Source of the DNA: Luteolibacter rhizosphaerae
GTDB lineage: Bacteria; Verrucomicrobiota; Verrucomicrobiia; Verrucomicrobiales; Akkermansiaceae
Direction: 5' to 3'
Assembly (NCBI RefSeq): GCF_025950095.1
Contig: NZ_JAPDDR010000013.1
Coordinates: 94,051 to 158,050, forward strand
DNA length: 64,000 nucleotides
The number at the start of each line of letters is the position of its first letter. The stretch's first letter is position 1. Of this stretch, positions 42,972-53,238 are shown one piece after another. The notes under the pieces were generated by a model that saw only the letters and a list, made by a program, of their open reading frames with translations, did not search any database and had not been told where the DNA came from. The position numbers and the translations under genes are program-made.

Positions 42972-43063
42972 CCCCGCCCCGGAGGGGCATCGGAACTTAG
43001 CCGGTCGGCAAGCGAAGCGCAGCCACCGGTGGGGTGTTCGAGTGCTTGGCGTCCCGGAGGGCC
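42972..43063 (-). repeat. REP-like element, copy 1 (reverse orientation)
   Basis: This 92-base unit matches copy 2 (43484-43576) in reverse complement. Both begin GGCCCTCCGGGACGCCA, diverge for 17-18 bases, then share CCGGTGGCTGCGCT, CGCTTGCCGACCGGCTAAG and TTCCGATGCCCCTCC to the end. The two copies flank the RAYT pseudogene in inverted orientation. Confidence 0.85.
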
Positions 43064-43079
43064 GCCGGAACTGTCGTTT

Positions 43080-43409
43080 CTACCAGAGATGTTCCGGATT
43101 GTAGGGAACAGCGCATTTCTCCAAGAGCCACGCGAATCGCTTCTGACCGATCTCCTCATGCACCCATCGGGAAGAGGCGACCTTGATGTCACGCAGGACC
43201 GCCGCCAATGCGTGGGTTGCCCGGAGGCCTAATAAGAGATGCACGTGATCCGCCACACCTCCTACTGCAATCGGTACCACATCGATGGAGCGGGCGGCGC
43301 CGCCCAAGAATGAGTGAAAGCGGTCTCTCCATTTTGCATCGATCCATGGTTCACGGTCCTTCGTGCTGAAGACCACATAATAAGTCAGTGCAAGGTGGGT
43401 GGAGCGTAT
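43080..43409 (-). pseudogene. Decayed REP-associated tyrosine transposase (RAYT)
   Basis: The reading frame includes VVFSTKDREPWIDAKWRDRF, SFLGGAARSIDVVPIAVGG, the HUH motif ADHVHLLLGL (near residue 55), and SSRWVHEEIGQKRFAW, all typical of IS200/IS605-like RAYT transposases that move REP sequences. The frame stops after PYNPEHLW, where the catalytic-tyrosine helix should follow, so the C-terminus is lost. The upstream codons read RSTHLALTYYVVFST, but the expected ATG is ATA at 43407-43409, so the start is lost too. It is therefore probably inactive. It lies between two inverted REP copies. Confidence 0.82.
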
Positions 43410-43483
43410 GGGTGAGGTCTAACAGATTGATGGCTGCGCGGTCATCTTGAAGCAGGGCTTTTGATGAGGGGCGCATTTCCTGC

Positions 43484-43576
43484 GGCCCTCCGGGACGCCA
43501 ATCGTTAGGCGGGCTTGGCCGGTGGCTGCGCTGCGCTTGCCGACCGGCTAAGTTCCGATGCCCCTCCAGGGCGGGG
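43484..43576 (+). repeat. REP-like element, copy 2 (forward orientation)
   Basis: See the shared blocks described for copy 1. The variable middle differs entirely (17 versus 18 bases) while both ends are conserved, as expected of a REP/BIME pair moved by a RAYT. The element lies about 75 bases beyond the 5' end of the RAYT frame. Confidence 0.85.
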
Positions 43577-43667
43577 AGCGGGGGGTGTAGCGGAAGCACT
43601 TCGTGGTTCCGGCGGGGCGGATGAGCCCGGAGATGGCATGGAGTTCTCGTTCGATGACTCCCCCAGC

Positions 43668-43688
43668 CGGAATGACGAAGTCATTCCG
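43668..43688. terminator. Perfect hairpin after rbfA, RAYT-element outer edge
   Basis: CGGAATGAC (43668-43676) and GTCATTCCG (43680-43688) pair exactly with a GAA loop, 12 bases after the rbfA stop. A related stem (CGGAAGG/CCTTCCG, preceded by the same CCCCAGC context in reverse) lies at 42829-42850, so the two may mark the ends of a composite element. Confidence 0.5.
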
Positions 43689-43700
43689 CTGCGATAGACC

Positions 43701-44060
43701 TCACTCCGGATCCGAATCCTTCGCCGTCGGCAGCTTCGCCACTTCGTCCAGCAGGTTCACGATCTCCACCCCGCGCTCGGCGGAGCCATCGTGGCGGAAA
43801 CTCAGCACCGGCATGGACTTCAGCACCACCCGCTTGGAGATCTTCTTCTGGATGCTGCCGTGGTCGTGGTTGAGCTTGTCCAGCACGTTGTCCACGCGGC
43901 CGCCCAGCACGCTGATCCACACCTTTGCCTCCTTGATGTCCTGCGTGGTCTCCACCGCGCTCACCGTCACCAGCGCACCGTGCCACTCGTAATCCTTCTG
44001 GATCACGGTGCCGATCTCGCGCTTGAGAAGCTCGTTAACTCGATCGATTCGATGGCTCAT
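43701..44060 (-). CDS. rbfA: Ribosome-binding factor A
   Basis: RbfA assists 30S maturation by binding helix 1 of 16S rRNA. The 119-residue KH-like protein begins MSHRIDRVNELLKREIGTVI and has KEAKVWISVLG and the late SMPVLSFRHDGSAERG. The start at 44060 discards an extension over the repeat. It is the last gene of the nusA-infB-rbfA run on this strand; the AAGAC repeat lies between infB and rbfA. Confidence 0.95.
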   Translation of the reverse strand: MSHRIDRVNELLKREIGTVIQKDYEWHGALVTVSAVETTQDIKEAKVWISVLGGRVDNVLDKLNHDHGSIQKKISKRVVLKSMPVLSFRHDGSAERGVEIVNLLDEVAKLPTAKDSDPE

Positions 44061-44194
44061 GGGAGACAGAAGAGCAGAAGACTCAAGACGCAAGACCTGA
44101 AGACACAAGAGTGGAAAACAACCGGTGAGGCGACCGTCGACCGGAAGCTTCAGGTCTTGTGTCCTGAGTCTTCCAGTCTTCCGTCTCTGCCTTT
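44061..44194. repeat. AAGAC/GTCTT-rich imperfect inverted repeat, copy 2
   Basis: Between the infB stop and rbfA start, 44078-44102 (AAGACTCAAGACGCAAGACC...) and 44148-44172 (...GGTCTTGTGTCCTGAGTCTT) pair over 25 positions with three mismatches. Further GTCTT words follow on the right. The same word set makes copy 1 after parB. In the infB-rbfA transcript it would form a long stem. Confidence 0.8.
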
Positions 44195-46363
<2,169 letters not shown>

Positions 46364-46437
46364 CAGGCGGATATAATGCGGTCGTTGCGGAGCAGACGGT
46401 TTGGATCAGCTCCGGGGAGGTAAAGATGGATGATGTG

Positions 46438-47703
46438 TCAAGCGGAGGCAGCATTGCCACGCGCCCGAGCGAGGATATCGAGCGCCCGTTCTTCGGACAC
46501 GCCCAGTTCCTCCATGATGTATTCGGCGTCCATGTCGGCCACCATGTCGGTGCTGGTGCCGCCGGCGCGGAAAAGCTTGTCGGCCAGCTCGTCTTCCAAG
46601 CCGAGAAGCTCGCCCACCGAGTGCGCGGCACCGGCGATCTTCTTCTCGAATTGCTCGAGCTTGCTCTCGTCCTTGCGGACCTGCACGTCCCAGCCCATCA
46701 GGCGGGAGGACAGGCGGGCGTTCTGGCCGCGGCGGCCGATCGCCTTGCTCAGGTCTTCTTCCTCCACGGTCACGTGGAGCACGCGGTTCTCCGTATCCAC
46801 CGTGATGGTGCGCAGCACGGCGGGCTTGAGCGCCTCGCGGACGAATTCCTCCGGATTGTCGCTCCAGCGGATGATGTCGACCTTCTCGTTGTTGAGCTCG
46901 CGGACGATGTTCTTCACGCGTGCACCGCGCAGGCCCACGCAGGCGCCCACCGGGTCCACCTTGTCGTCGGTGCTCCACACGGCCACCTTGGTGCGGTAGC
47001 CGGCTTCACGCGCGATCCCGCGGATCTCCACGGTGCGGTCGGAAATCTCGTTTACCTCGGCTTCGAAGAGACGGCGCACGAAGTTCGGGTGGCTGCGGGA
47101 AAGGATGATCTCCGGGCCGCGGCCTTCGTTTTCCACCGCCACCACGTAGGCGCGGATGCGGTCGCCGATGTTGTACTCCTCGGTCTGCACGCGCTCGCGG
47201 CTCGGCATCACGCCCTCGAACTTGCCGAGGTCGACGAGCACGTCGCTGCGATCGAAGCGGCGGACGGTGCCGGAGACGATGTCCCCCGCGCGGTCCTTGA
47301 ACTCCTCGTAAATCATCTCCTTCTCCGCCTGGCGGAGGCGCTGCATCATCGTCTGCTTGGCAGTCTGCACGGCGATGCGGCCGAAGTCCTTCGGAGTCAC
47401 GTTGAACTCCATCGTCTCGCCCGGCTGCACGGAGGGATTCTTCTTCGAGGCAGTGGAGAGGACCACTTGGTTGAACTTGTCGTTCTGCTCGCCATCCTCG
47501 ACCACGGTGAGCACCGCGAAGATGCGGGTCTCGCCCTTCTTGGTATTCACATCGGCGCGCAGGGTCTCGATCGCATCGGCCCCCGGAACCATCTTGCGAT
47601 AGGCTGAAATGAAAGCGTACTCGAGCGCGGCAACGACCTTGTCCCGGTCGATGCCTTTTTCTTTCTCGTAGTAATCGATGAGTGCGACGATGTCGTTGGT
47701 CAT
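46438..47703 (-). CDS. nusA: Transcription elongation/termination factor NusA
   Basis: NusA binds RNA polymerase and modulates pausing and termination. The 421-residue protein starts MTNDIVALIDYYEKEKGIDR and has the N-terminal polymerase-binding domain, an S1 domain (ENEGRGPEIILSRSHPNFVR region) and tandem KH domains (VGACVGLRGARVKNIVRELN, SKAIGRRGQNARLSSRLMGW). A short C-terminal helix-hairpin-helix-like tail (EELGVSEERALDILARARG) replaces the acidic repeats of E. coli NusA. rimP, usually upstream, is missing; 144 bases separate it from the next gene. Confidence 0.96.
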   Translation of the reverse strand: MTNDIVALIDYYEKEKGIDRDKVVAALEYAFISAYRKMVPGADAIETLRADVNTKKGETRIFAVLTVVEDGEQNDKFNQVVLSTASKKNPSVQPGETMEFNVTPKDFGRIAVQTAKQTMMQRLRQAEKEMIYEEFKDRAGDIVSGTVRRFDRSDVLVDLGKFEGVMPSRERVQTEEYNIGDRIRAYVVAVENEGRGPEIILSRSHPNFVRRLFEAEVNEISDRTVEIRGIAREAGYRTKVAVWSTDDKVDPVGACVGLRGARVKNIVRELNNEKVDIIRWSDNPEEFVREALKPAVLRTITVDTENRVLHVTVEEEDLSKAIGRRGQNARLSSRLMGWDVQVRKDESKLEQFEKKIAGAAHSVGELLGLEDELADKLFRAGGTSTDMVADMDAEYIMEELGVSEERALDILARARGNAASA

Positions 47704-47847
47704 GGCGGGCAGTGCGGCGCGTAGCGCTCCGTATGTCCAGAGACGCAAAAGAGCGGGTTTTTCGACCCACTCCTTCGTGTCGGAAGATTGATCGGCGGGG
47801 GGATACGCCGGAATACCTTGACTTGCAAGCCGAATCTCCCGCCAGCC

Positions 47848-48498
47848 TCAGTCCTGCAAGGCCCGCCAGCGCAAGCCCTTGAATTCCCCGGTGGTCTGCC
47901 AAGTGGCCAGGCCGAAGGGGGCGCAGCAATCGATCGGTCCCGGCCGCAGGCCCAGCGTCTTGCCGCTGGTATCAAGGTCCAGTACCGGCTCCCCATCGAT
48001 CCAAGTGGCCAGCCGCTCGCCCTCCCGCCGCAGCTTCAGCCGGTACCAGCGCCCTTTCTCGAAGGCCCGGTGCCGGGTGCTCTCGTTCTCCGCGGCATCC
48101 TTCCCGTCGATCGAGGAGATTCCCACCAGCGCCCCGCCCCAGCCGCCGACCACCCAAGTCAGGGATTCCCCGGATGCCCGGGCCGGGAAGGTCAGGCCGG
48201 AAAAGAAGTCGCTGCCATCGATTCGCCGCGCCTCCCACTCCACCTCGAAGGGTAGGGTCACCGGCGCCCCCTTCCAGCGGATCGCGCTCAGGCTCTCGCC
48301 CCACTGGATCCGCAGAATCCCCGGTTCCGGCTGGCTGAGCTCCCCGCCCATCACGTGTTCCCAATGATCTTCCAGCGGCTGCGACGCCGGCTCCGCCTCC
48401 GGAGCAGGGGAGGGGCCCGCGATCGCCACCGGCTTCTCCCGGCAGGAGCCCCCGCATCCCGCGGCCAATGCCACACCCATCCACTCGCGCCGCTTCAT
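47848..48498 (-). CDS. DUF1080 / glycoside-hydrolase-16-like lipoprotein
   Basis: The 216-residue protein has a lipobox-type start (MKRREWMGVALAAGCGG, Cys 15) and a concanavalin-like beta-sandwich with the phrases GSDFFSGLTFPARAS, VVGGWGGALVGISSIDGKDA and KGRWYRLKLRR. It matches the DUF1080 (3-keto-disaccharide hydrolase-like) family common in Planctomycetes and Verrucomicrobia. The function of small members is not known; a polysaccharide-binding or carbohydrate-hydrolase role is suspected. It stands upstream of nusA on the same strand with 144 bases between, and is divergent from the next gene. Confidence 0.78.
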   Translation of the reverse strand: MKRREWMGVALAAGCGGSCREKPVAIAGPSPAPEAEPASQPLEDHWEHVMGGELSQPEPGILRIQWGESLSAIRWKGAPVTLPFEVEWEARRIDGSDFFSGLTFPARASGESLTWVVGGWGGALVGISSIDGKDAAENESTRHRAFEKGRWYRLKLRREGERLATWIDGEPVLDLDTSGKTLGLRPGPIDCCAPFGLATWQTTGEFKGLRWRALQD

Positions 48499-48571
48499 GG
48501 CCGGAGCTTAGGATGCTCACTGCAGCTCATGCAGACAAAATCGTCCACCCAGGGATTTAGTAGTCCGGATA

Positions 48572-49312
48572 ATGAGGCTGCTGATTACGATTGCGTCGCT
48601 GCTGGTTCTCGCCCTTTTGATCTACTTGGGGACCTTCGCCGCGGGCCGGCAGACCGGAACGACCGGCGATACGAATTCGTCGGCGGAGAGGCGCAGCGGG
48701 CCGGGACCGGGATCCGCGGCAGGTTTGTCGGGCAAGTCAGGTCCGCGTGCCGAGCGGGAGGCTGCTGACGGAGCCCCGGACTTCACGGAGCTGCAGAACG
48801 TGGTGCGCACAATGAAAGACTACCCCACGGGTTTCGATGGTCACACCACCGCCACCCTTCAGCCGGGGCAATCTGTCCTCACGGGAGGCTATCTTGATGG
48901 AGAGGGAGCTTGGATCTTCGTGCTGATGACGCCACTGAGGCGCGCACCATCGGATGCTACCTCACTGGAGATTCGCACCGCGAAGTTCGCGCTCGATACC
49001 AATGAAATGCGTCACACCGGCTTGGACCGCCTCGTCGCCGGTCGGGCCCGGGAGGAGAAGGAAGCCGGGATCTGGGGCTTGGATACTCCTGAAGCGCTTC
49101 TCTCATTGCTCCACGAGGAATCGGTCGGATCCTCCAGAATACTGATGGAGCCCGCGCGGGAAGGCAGCGTGGAGCTCACTACCGCTGCCGGCACGGACTC
49201 GGTCGGAATCATTGTGATGCCGCAGGAAAACGGCGGATTCGAGATCGAGAGCATTTGGCGGCACCGTTTCGCAGGCGCAGCAAGAAAGCGGCCAGTGGCC
49301 CCTGGAAACTGA
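48572..49312 (+). CDS. Hypothetical anchored periplasmic protein
   Basis: The 246-residue protein has an N-terminal signal anchor (LLITIASLLVLALLIYLGTF), a Ser/Gly-rich linker (about 28-62) and a C-terminal globular domain (from about 68) without a motif I recognise. Phrases include TGGYLDGEGAWIFVLMTPLR and GIIVMPQENGGFEIESIWRH. Its neighbours (DUF1080 protein, HAD phosphatase) do not suggest a function. Codon bias supports a real gene. Confidence 0.65.
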   Translation: MRLLITIASLLVLALLIYLGTFAAGRQTGTTGDTNSSAERRSGPGPGSAAGLSGKSGPRAEREAADGAPDFTELQNVVRTMKDYPTGFDGHTTATLQPGQSVLTGGYLDGEGAWIFVLMTPLRRAPSDATSLEIRTAKFALDTNEMRHTGLDRLVAGRAREEKEAGIWGLDTPEALLSLLHEESVGSSRILMEPAREGSVELTTAAGTDSVGIIVMPQENGGFEIESIWRHRFAGAARKRPVAPGN

Positions 49313-49398
49313 GCTTCCCCGTGATCGTGCTTCCTCCGGCCGGGGCAGGCGGGAAGCAGAACTTGCGGGAGAGACCCTTGCCCAACAGGCTCCGCGCC

Positions 49399-50070
49399 GT
49401 GATCCGTGCCCTCTTCCTCGATGCTGCCGGGACCCTGATCGAGCCCGCTGAATCGGTCGCCGCCGTCTATGCACGGCACGCCGCCGCCCACGGCATCCCG
49501 CTGGAGACCGCCGGGATCAAGGCGGCCTTCGCCGAGCTCTTCTCCAGCACCGGCGATCCTGACTGGGCGGCCCATCCGCAGGGCGATGCCGCCGAGCGCG
49601 AGTGGTGGCGGCAGCTCGTGAGCGCTACCCTGAGCCGTGCCGCAGACCGCGAACTGGATAGCGACGCCGTAGCCGCCTGCTTCGAGGCGCTTTTCGCCCA
49701 CTATGCGGATCCCGTTGCCTGGCAGGTCTTCCCGGAAGTGCCGGAGATGCTCGCCTCCGCCCGCGCCGCCGGATTCCAGCTCGCCGTGGTCTCGAATTTC
49801 GACCGCCGCCTGCATGGCATCCTCGCCGGTCACGGCCTGCATTTCGATGCCGTCATCACCTCTGCCGATGCCCGCTCGCGCAAGCCGGAGCCCGCGATCT
49901 TCCAGTCTGCCCTCGCTGCCCTCGGCGTGGATGCCGCGGAAGTCCTGCACGCTGGCGACTCCGCCTCCGCCGATCTCGAAGGCGCCGCCCGGCTCGGAAT
50001 CACGGCCCGCCTAGTCATGCGCCCCGGTTACGCGCTCAACGACTTCCTGCGGGAAGCCCTCGAATTGTAG
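49399..50070 (+). CDS. HAD-superfamily hydrolase
   Basis: The 223-residue protein is a HAD subfamily IA phosphatase or dehalogenase. It has the nucleophile motif IRALFLDAAGTL (second Asp replaced by Ala-Ala; canonical DxDGT is here DAAGT), a cap domain (residues 16-90), VVSNFDRR (motif II), SRKPEPAIFQSALAALG (motif III lysine) and HAGDSASADLEGAARLG (motif IV). The DAAGT form is typical of the HDHD3/REG-2-like branch. The GTG at 49399 avoids overlap with the previous gene. Substrate is unknown. Confidence 0.82.
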   Translation: MIRALFLDAAGTLIEPAESVAAVYARHAAAHGIPLETAGIKAAFAELFSSTGDPDWAAHPQGDAAEREWWRQLVSATLSRAADRELDSDAVAACFEALFAHYADPVAWQVFPEVPEMLASARAAGFQLAVVSNFDRRLHGILAGHGLHFDAVITSADARSRKPEPAIFQSALAALGVDAAEVLHAGDSASADLEGAARLGITARLVMRPGYALNDFLREALEL

Positions 50071-50160
50071 GCAAAATGAACTTGCCAAACCCTGACCCCG
50101 CCTCTACCCATCGCCGCCCCGGCGGGCCGGAAACGGTCTTGGGCACGGAAGAATCAAAAA

Positions 50161-50233
50161 GCGAGGATAGCTCAGTCGGTAGAGCAGTTGGCTTTTAACC
50201 AATTGGTCCTGGGTTCGAATCCCAGTCCTCGTA
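50161..50233 (+). tRNA. tRNA-Lys (anticodon TTT)
   Basis: The 73-base tRNA folds into a full cloverleaf: acceptor GCGAGGA/TCCTCGT (first pair G.T), D stem GCTC/GAGC, anticodon stem GTTGG/CCAAT with loop CTTTTAA, and T arm CTGGG-TTCGAAT-CCCAG, with discriminator A. The anticodon TTT reads lysine codons. CCA is not encoded. No integrase or split copy is seen nearby. Confidence 0.97.
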
Positions 50234-50280
50234 CTTCCTCCCTCCTTCGCTCCGCCTTCAGGTGCGATTTCCCCGGCGGC

Positions 50281-51669
50281 TCAGATTCGCTCAAGGAACT
50301 TGAACACCCGCCGCATCTTGTCGATCGGCAGCTTGGCGGGCGGATAGCGGAAATCGAAGTCGGGCCGGAGGCCGCGCTTGAGCACGGATCGCTCGCGGGT
50401 GAAGGCCTCGAAGCCCGCGCGCCCGCGGTAGCGGCCCATGCCGCTGGCACCCACTCCGCCGAAGGGCAGGCTCGTTCCCGTGATCTGGAGGATCGTGTCG
50501 TTGAAGCACAGGCTGCCGGAAGAAGTCCGGGAGGCGATGTGATCCTGCGTGGTCTTGTCTCGGGTGAAGGCGTAGAGCGCCAGCGGAGACGGCATGCCGC
50601 GCACGCGCTCGAGCGCTTCATCCAGCCCGTCGCAAGGAATGACCGGTAGCACGGGCCCGAAGATCTCCTCCTCCATCGCTTTCGCCCCCGGTGGCAGATC
50701 CGTGATCAGCGTCGGCTCGATCCTCAGCGTCTCCGCATCGCTCCCTCCGCCGTAAACGATCCGTCCCTCTTTCAGATAGGAGAGCACGCGGTCGAAGTGC
50801 TGCCGGTTGACCATCCGCCCGAAATCCGTCCGGCCGAAGTTATCGAAGGCCTTGGCCAAGGCGGCCATCAGCGGCTCTAACAGACCGCGCTCCACCAGCA
50901 CGTGATCCGGGGCCACGCAGGTCTGGCCCGCATTCAGATACTTGCCCCATGCGATGCGACGGGCGATCACCTCGAGCCCGGCCTCGAAACCCCCGCGCTC
51001 CGCAGCTGCAGGAAAGACCAGCGCCGGGCACTTGCCGCCGAGTTCCAAGGTCACCGGGATCAGCCTCTCGCCTGCCGTCGCCGCGATCTTGCGACCGGTC
51101 CCGGTCCCGCCGGTGAACATGATGTGATCGAATGGCTGAGCGACCAAGGCCTGCGACTCGTCCGCGCCTCCCTCCACCAAGGCGACCTCTAGTTCGTCGA
51201 AGCAATCCCCGATCAAGCTCGCCACCGCCCTGCTGGTGGCGGGCGCGTATTCGGAGGGCTTGAGCACCGCGCTGTTACCCGCGGCGATCACGCTCACTAG
51301 CGGCGTCAGCAGCAGCTGCAGCGGATAATTCCACGGTCCGATGATGAGCACCGAGCCGCAGGCATCGCGATGAAGGGAGGCCCGGCCGGGCCAAGCCATG
51401 GCGGGCACGCGACGGCGCTCGGGTTTCATCCAGCCCTTCAGATGCCGCAGCGCATGGCGGAGTTCCTGACGGATGAGATGGATCTCCGAGCTGTAGGCTT
51501 CCTCAGGTGTCTTGCCCAGATCGGCATGCAGCGCATCCAGGAGAGCGGCCTCGTGACGCTCCAGTCCATCGAGCAGGATGCGGAGCGATTGCTCGCGCTC
51601 GCCGCGGCTTCGGGGACCATGAGCGGCCAGCCAGGCTCGCTGACGTTCGGGAATGGAATGAGCCGCCAT
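50281..51669 (-). CDS. aldH: Aldehyde dehydrogenase, probable carotenoid-aldehyde oxidase
   Basis: The 462-residue NAD(P)-dependent enzyme has the phrase GPWNYPLQLLLTPLVSVIAA, the catalytic glutamate in VTLELGGKCPALVF, the catalytic cysteine in NAGQTCVAPDHVLVE and the late EEEIFGPVLPVIP. Family relatives (AldH1, ALDH3-type) oxidise long-chain and carotenoid aldehydes. In Staphylococcus aureus AldH turns diaponeurosporenal into the acid that CrtQ glycosylates. Here it is divergent from crtP (72 bases between starts), so the same role is likely. Confidence 0.88.
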   Translation of the reverse strand: MAAHSIPERQRAWLAAHGPRSRGEREQSLRILLDGLERHEAALLDALHADLGKTPEEAYSSEIHLIRQELRHALRHLKGWMKPERRRVPAMAWPGRASLHRDACGSVLIIGPWNYPLQLLLTPLVSVIAAGNSAVLKPSEYAPATSRAVASLIGDCFDELEVALVEGGADESQALVAQPFDHIMFTGGTGTGRKIAATAGERLIPVTLELGGKCPALVFPAAAERGGFEAGLEVIARRIAWGKYLNAGQTCVAPDHVLVERGLLEPLMAALAKAFDNFGRTDFGRMVNRQHFDRVLSYLKEGRIVYGGGSDAETLRIEPTLITDLPPGAKAMEEEIFGPVLPVIPCDGLDEALERVRGMPSPLALYAFTRDKTTQDHIASRTSSGSLCFNDTILQITGTSLPFGGVGASGMGRYRGRAGFEAFTRERSVLKRGLRPDFDFRYPPAKLPIDKMRRVFKFLERI

Positions 51670-51741
51670 GAGTTCCCGACCATCGCCCGCTGACAGAGAA
51701 TCTCTAGCAAAAATCCGGAGCCGGACCATACTCCGCCCGAA

Positions 51742-53238
51742 ATGGTGACGAGCGCTAAGCCCCCAAAACATGTGATTGTCATCGGCGCGGGATTGGGTGG
51801 GATCTCCGCCGCCATCTCCCTCGCCCAAGCCGGCTACCGGGTGAGCATCTACGAGAAGAACGCGCAGATCGGCGGCAAGCTCAACGTGCTCCGACGGGAC
51901 GGCTACACCTTCGATCTCGGTCCATCCATCCTCACCCTGCCGCACATTTTCGAGCGTCTCTTCGAAGGCTCGGGCAAGAAGATGGCAGACTACATCGCGA
52001 TCCGCCCGCTACGCCCGCACTGGCGGAACTTCTTCGAGGACGGCGTCTCGATCGATCTGCATCCGGATCCCGCCGTCATGGCACGGGAAGCGGAAAAAGC
52101 CGGTGAGGATCCGGCCGCAATTGTCAGTTTCCTCGAGTATTCTTCCCGGCTCTTCGATCTGGTCGATGAGGGTTACTTCCAGAAAGGCCTCGATACGGCA
52201 AAGGAGTTCTCGGAGCACTATGGCTTCTTCCAGTTCCCCCGCTTCGACTTCTTCCGCACCATGCATGGCGGGGTGAAACGCCACTTGAAGTCGCCGAAGA
52301 TGCGGGACATCTTCGACTACTTCATCAAGTACGTCGGCTCCTCCGCCTACCAGGCGCCAGCCTTCATGAATTGCCTGCCGGCGATCCAGTTCCGCTACGA
52401 CCTCTGGTATGTCGATGGCGGCCTCTATGGCATCGCGGAAGGCCTCGGGAAGCTCATGGATGAGATCGGCATCGAGCTCCACCTCGGCCAGGCGGTGCGA
52501 ACAATCCGGCGCGAGGGCGAGCAGGTGCAGGGCATAGTCACCGCCGATGGCAGCTTTCATCCCGCGGACATCATCGTCTCGAACATGGAGATCATCCCCG
52601 CCTACGCCGAGCTTCTCGGAGAGGATGACAGCTTCATGGAAAGCCTCGCACGATACGAGCCCGCATGCTCGGGACTAATTCTCGAGCTCGGGCTCGATAC
52701 TACCTACCCGCAGCTCGCCCATCATAACTTCTTCTTCTCCGCGGATCAAAAAGCGCATTTCCGAAGCGTCTTCAAGGAACGCCGCCTGCCGGACGATCCG
52801 ACCATCTATCTGGTCGCCGCCTCGCGCAGCGATCCGAGTGTGGCCCCCCCCGGCTGCGATACCCTTAAGATCCTGCCGCACATCCCCTACATCGACGACC
52901 AGCAACCGCTGACCCGCCAGGACTACGAACGCTTCAAGGAGCGGGTCCTCGACAAGCTGGAGCGCATGGGCCTGCAGGACCTGCGCCGCCACGTGGTGGT
53001 GGAGCACCTCTGGACGCCGCAGGACATCCGCGAGCAATACAACTCGAACAAGGGATCGATCTACGGCGTGGTCTCCGACCGCTTCAAGAACTTCGCTTTC
53101 AAGGCCCCGAAGCAGAGCACGAAGTATCCCAATCTCTTCTTCGTCGGCGGCTCGGTGAATCCCGGCGGCGGCATGCCCATGGTGGTGCAGTGCGGCCAGA
53201 ATGTTTGCAGGAAGATCCAGGCATGGGACCGGAACTGA
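51742..53238 (+). CDS. crtP: 4,4'-Diaponeurosporene oxygenase
   Basis: The 498-residue flavoprotein matches CrtP of the staphyloxanthin pathway along its whole length. Visible shared phrases are VIVIGAGLGGISAAISLAQA (FAD site), FDLGPSILTLPHIFERLFEG, FIKYVGSSAYQAPAF, YPQLAHHNFFFS, PDDPTIYLVAASRSDP, VEHLWTPQDIREQYNSNKGS and FVGGSVNPGGGMPMVVQCGQ. CrtP oxidises the terminal methyl group of a C30 carotenoid to an aldehyde. It heads a three-gene run with crtQ and crtO (16-base overlap with crtQ). Confidence 0.92.
   Translation: MVTSAKPPKHVIVIGAGLGGISAAISLAQAGYRVSIYEKNAQIGGKLNVLRRDGYTFDLGPSILTLPHIFERLFEGSGKKMADYIAIRPLRPHWRNFFEDGVSIDLHPDPAVMAREAEKAGEDPAAIVSFLEYSSRLFDLVDEGYFQKGLDTAKEFSEHYGFFQFPRFDFFRTMHGGVKRHLKSPKMRDIFDYFIKYVGSSAYQAPAFMNCLPAIQFRYDLWYVDGGLYGIAEGLGKLMDEIGIELHLGQAVRTIRREGEQVQGIVTADGSFHPADIIVSNMEIIPAYAELLGEDDSFMESLARYEPACSGLILELGLDTTYPQLAHHNFFFSADQKAHFRSVFKERRLPDDPTIYLVAASRSDPSVAPPGCDTLKILPHIPYIDDQQPLTRQDYERFKERVLDKLERMGLQDLRRHVVVEHLWTPQDIREQYNSNKGSIYGVVSDRFKNFAFKAPKQSTKYPNLFFVGGSVNPGGGMPMVVQCGQNVCRKIQAWDRN

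Noticed and set aside
50161..50233. tRNA-Lys as an attachment site for an integrated element
   Set aside because: No integrase gene and no duplicated tRNA 3' end were seen on either side.
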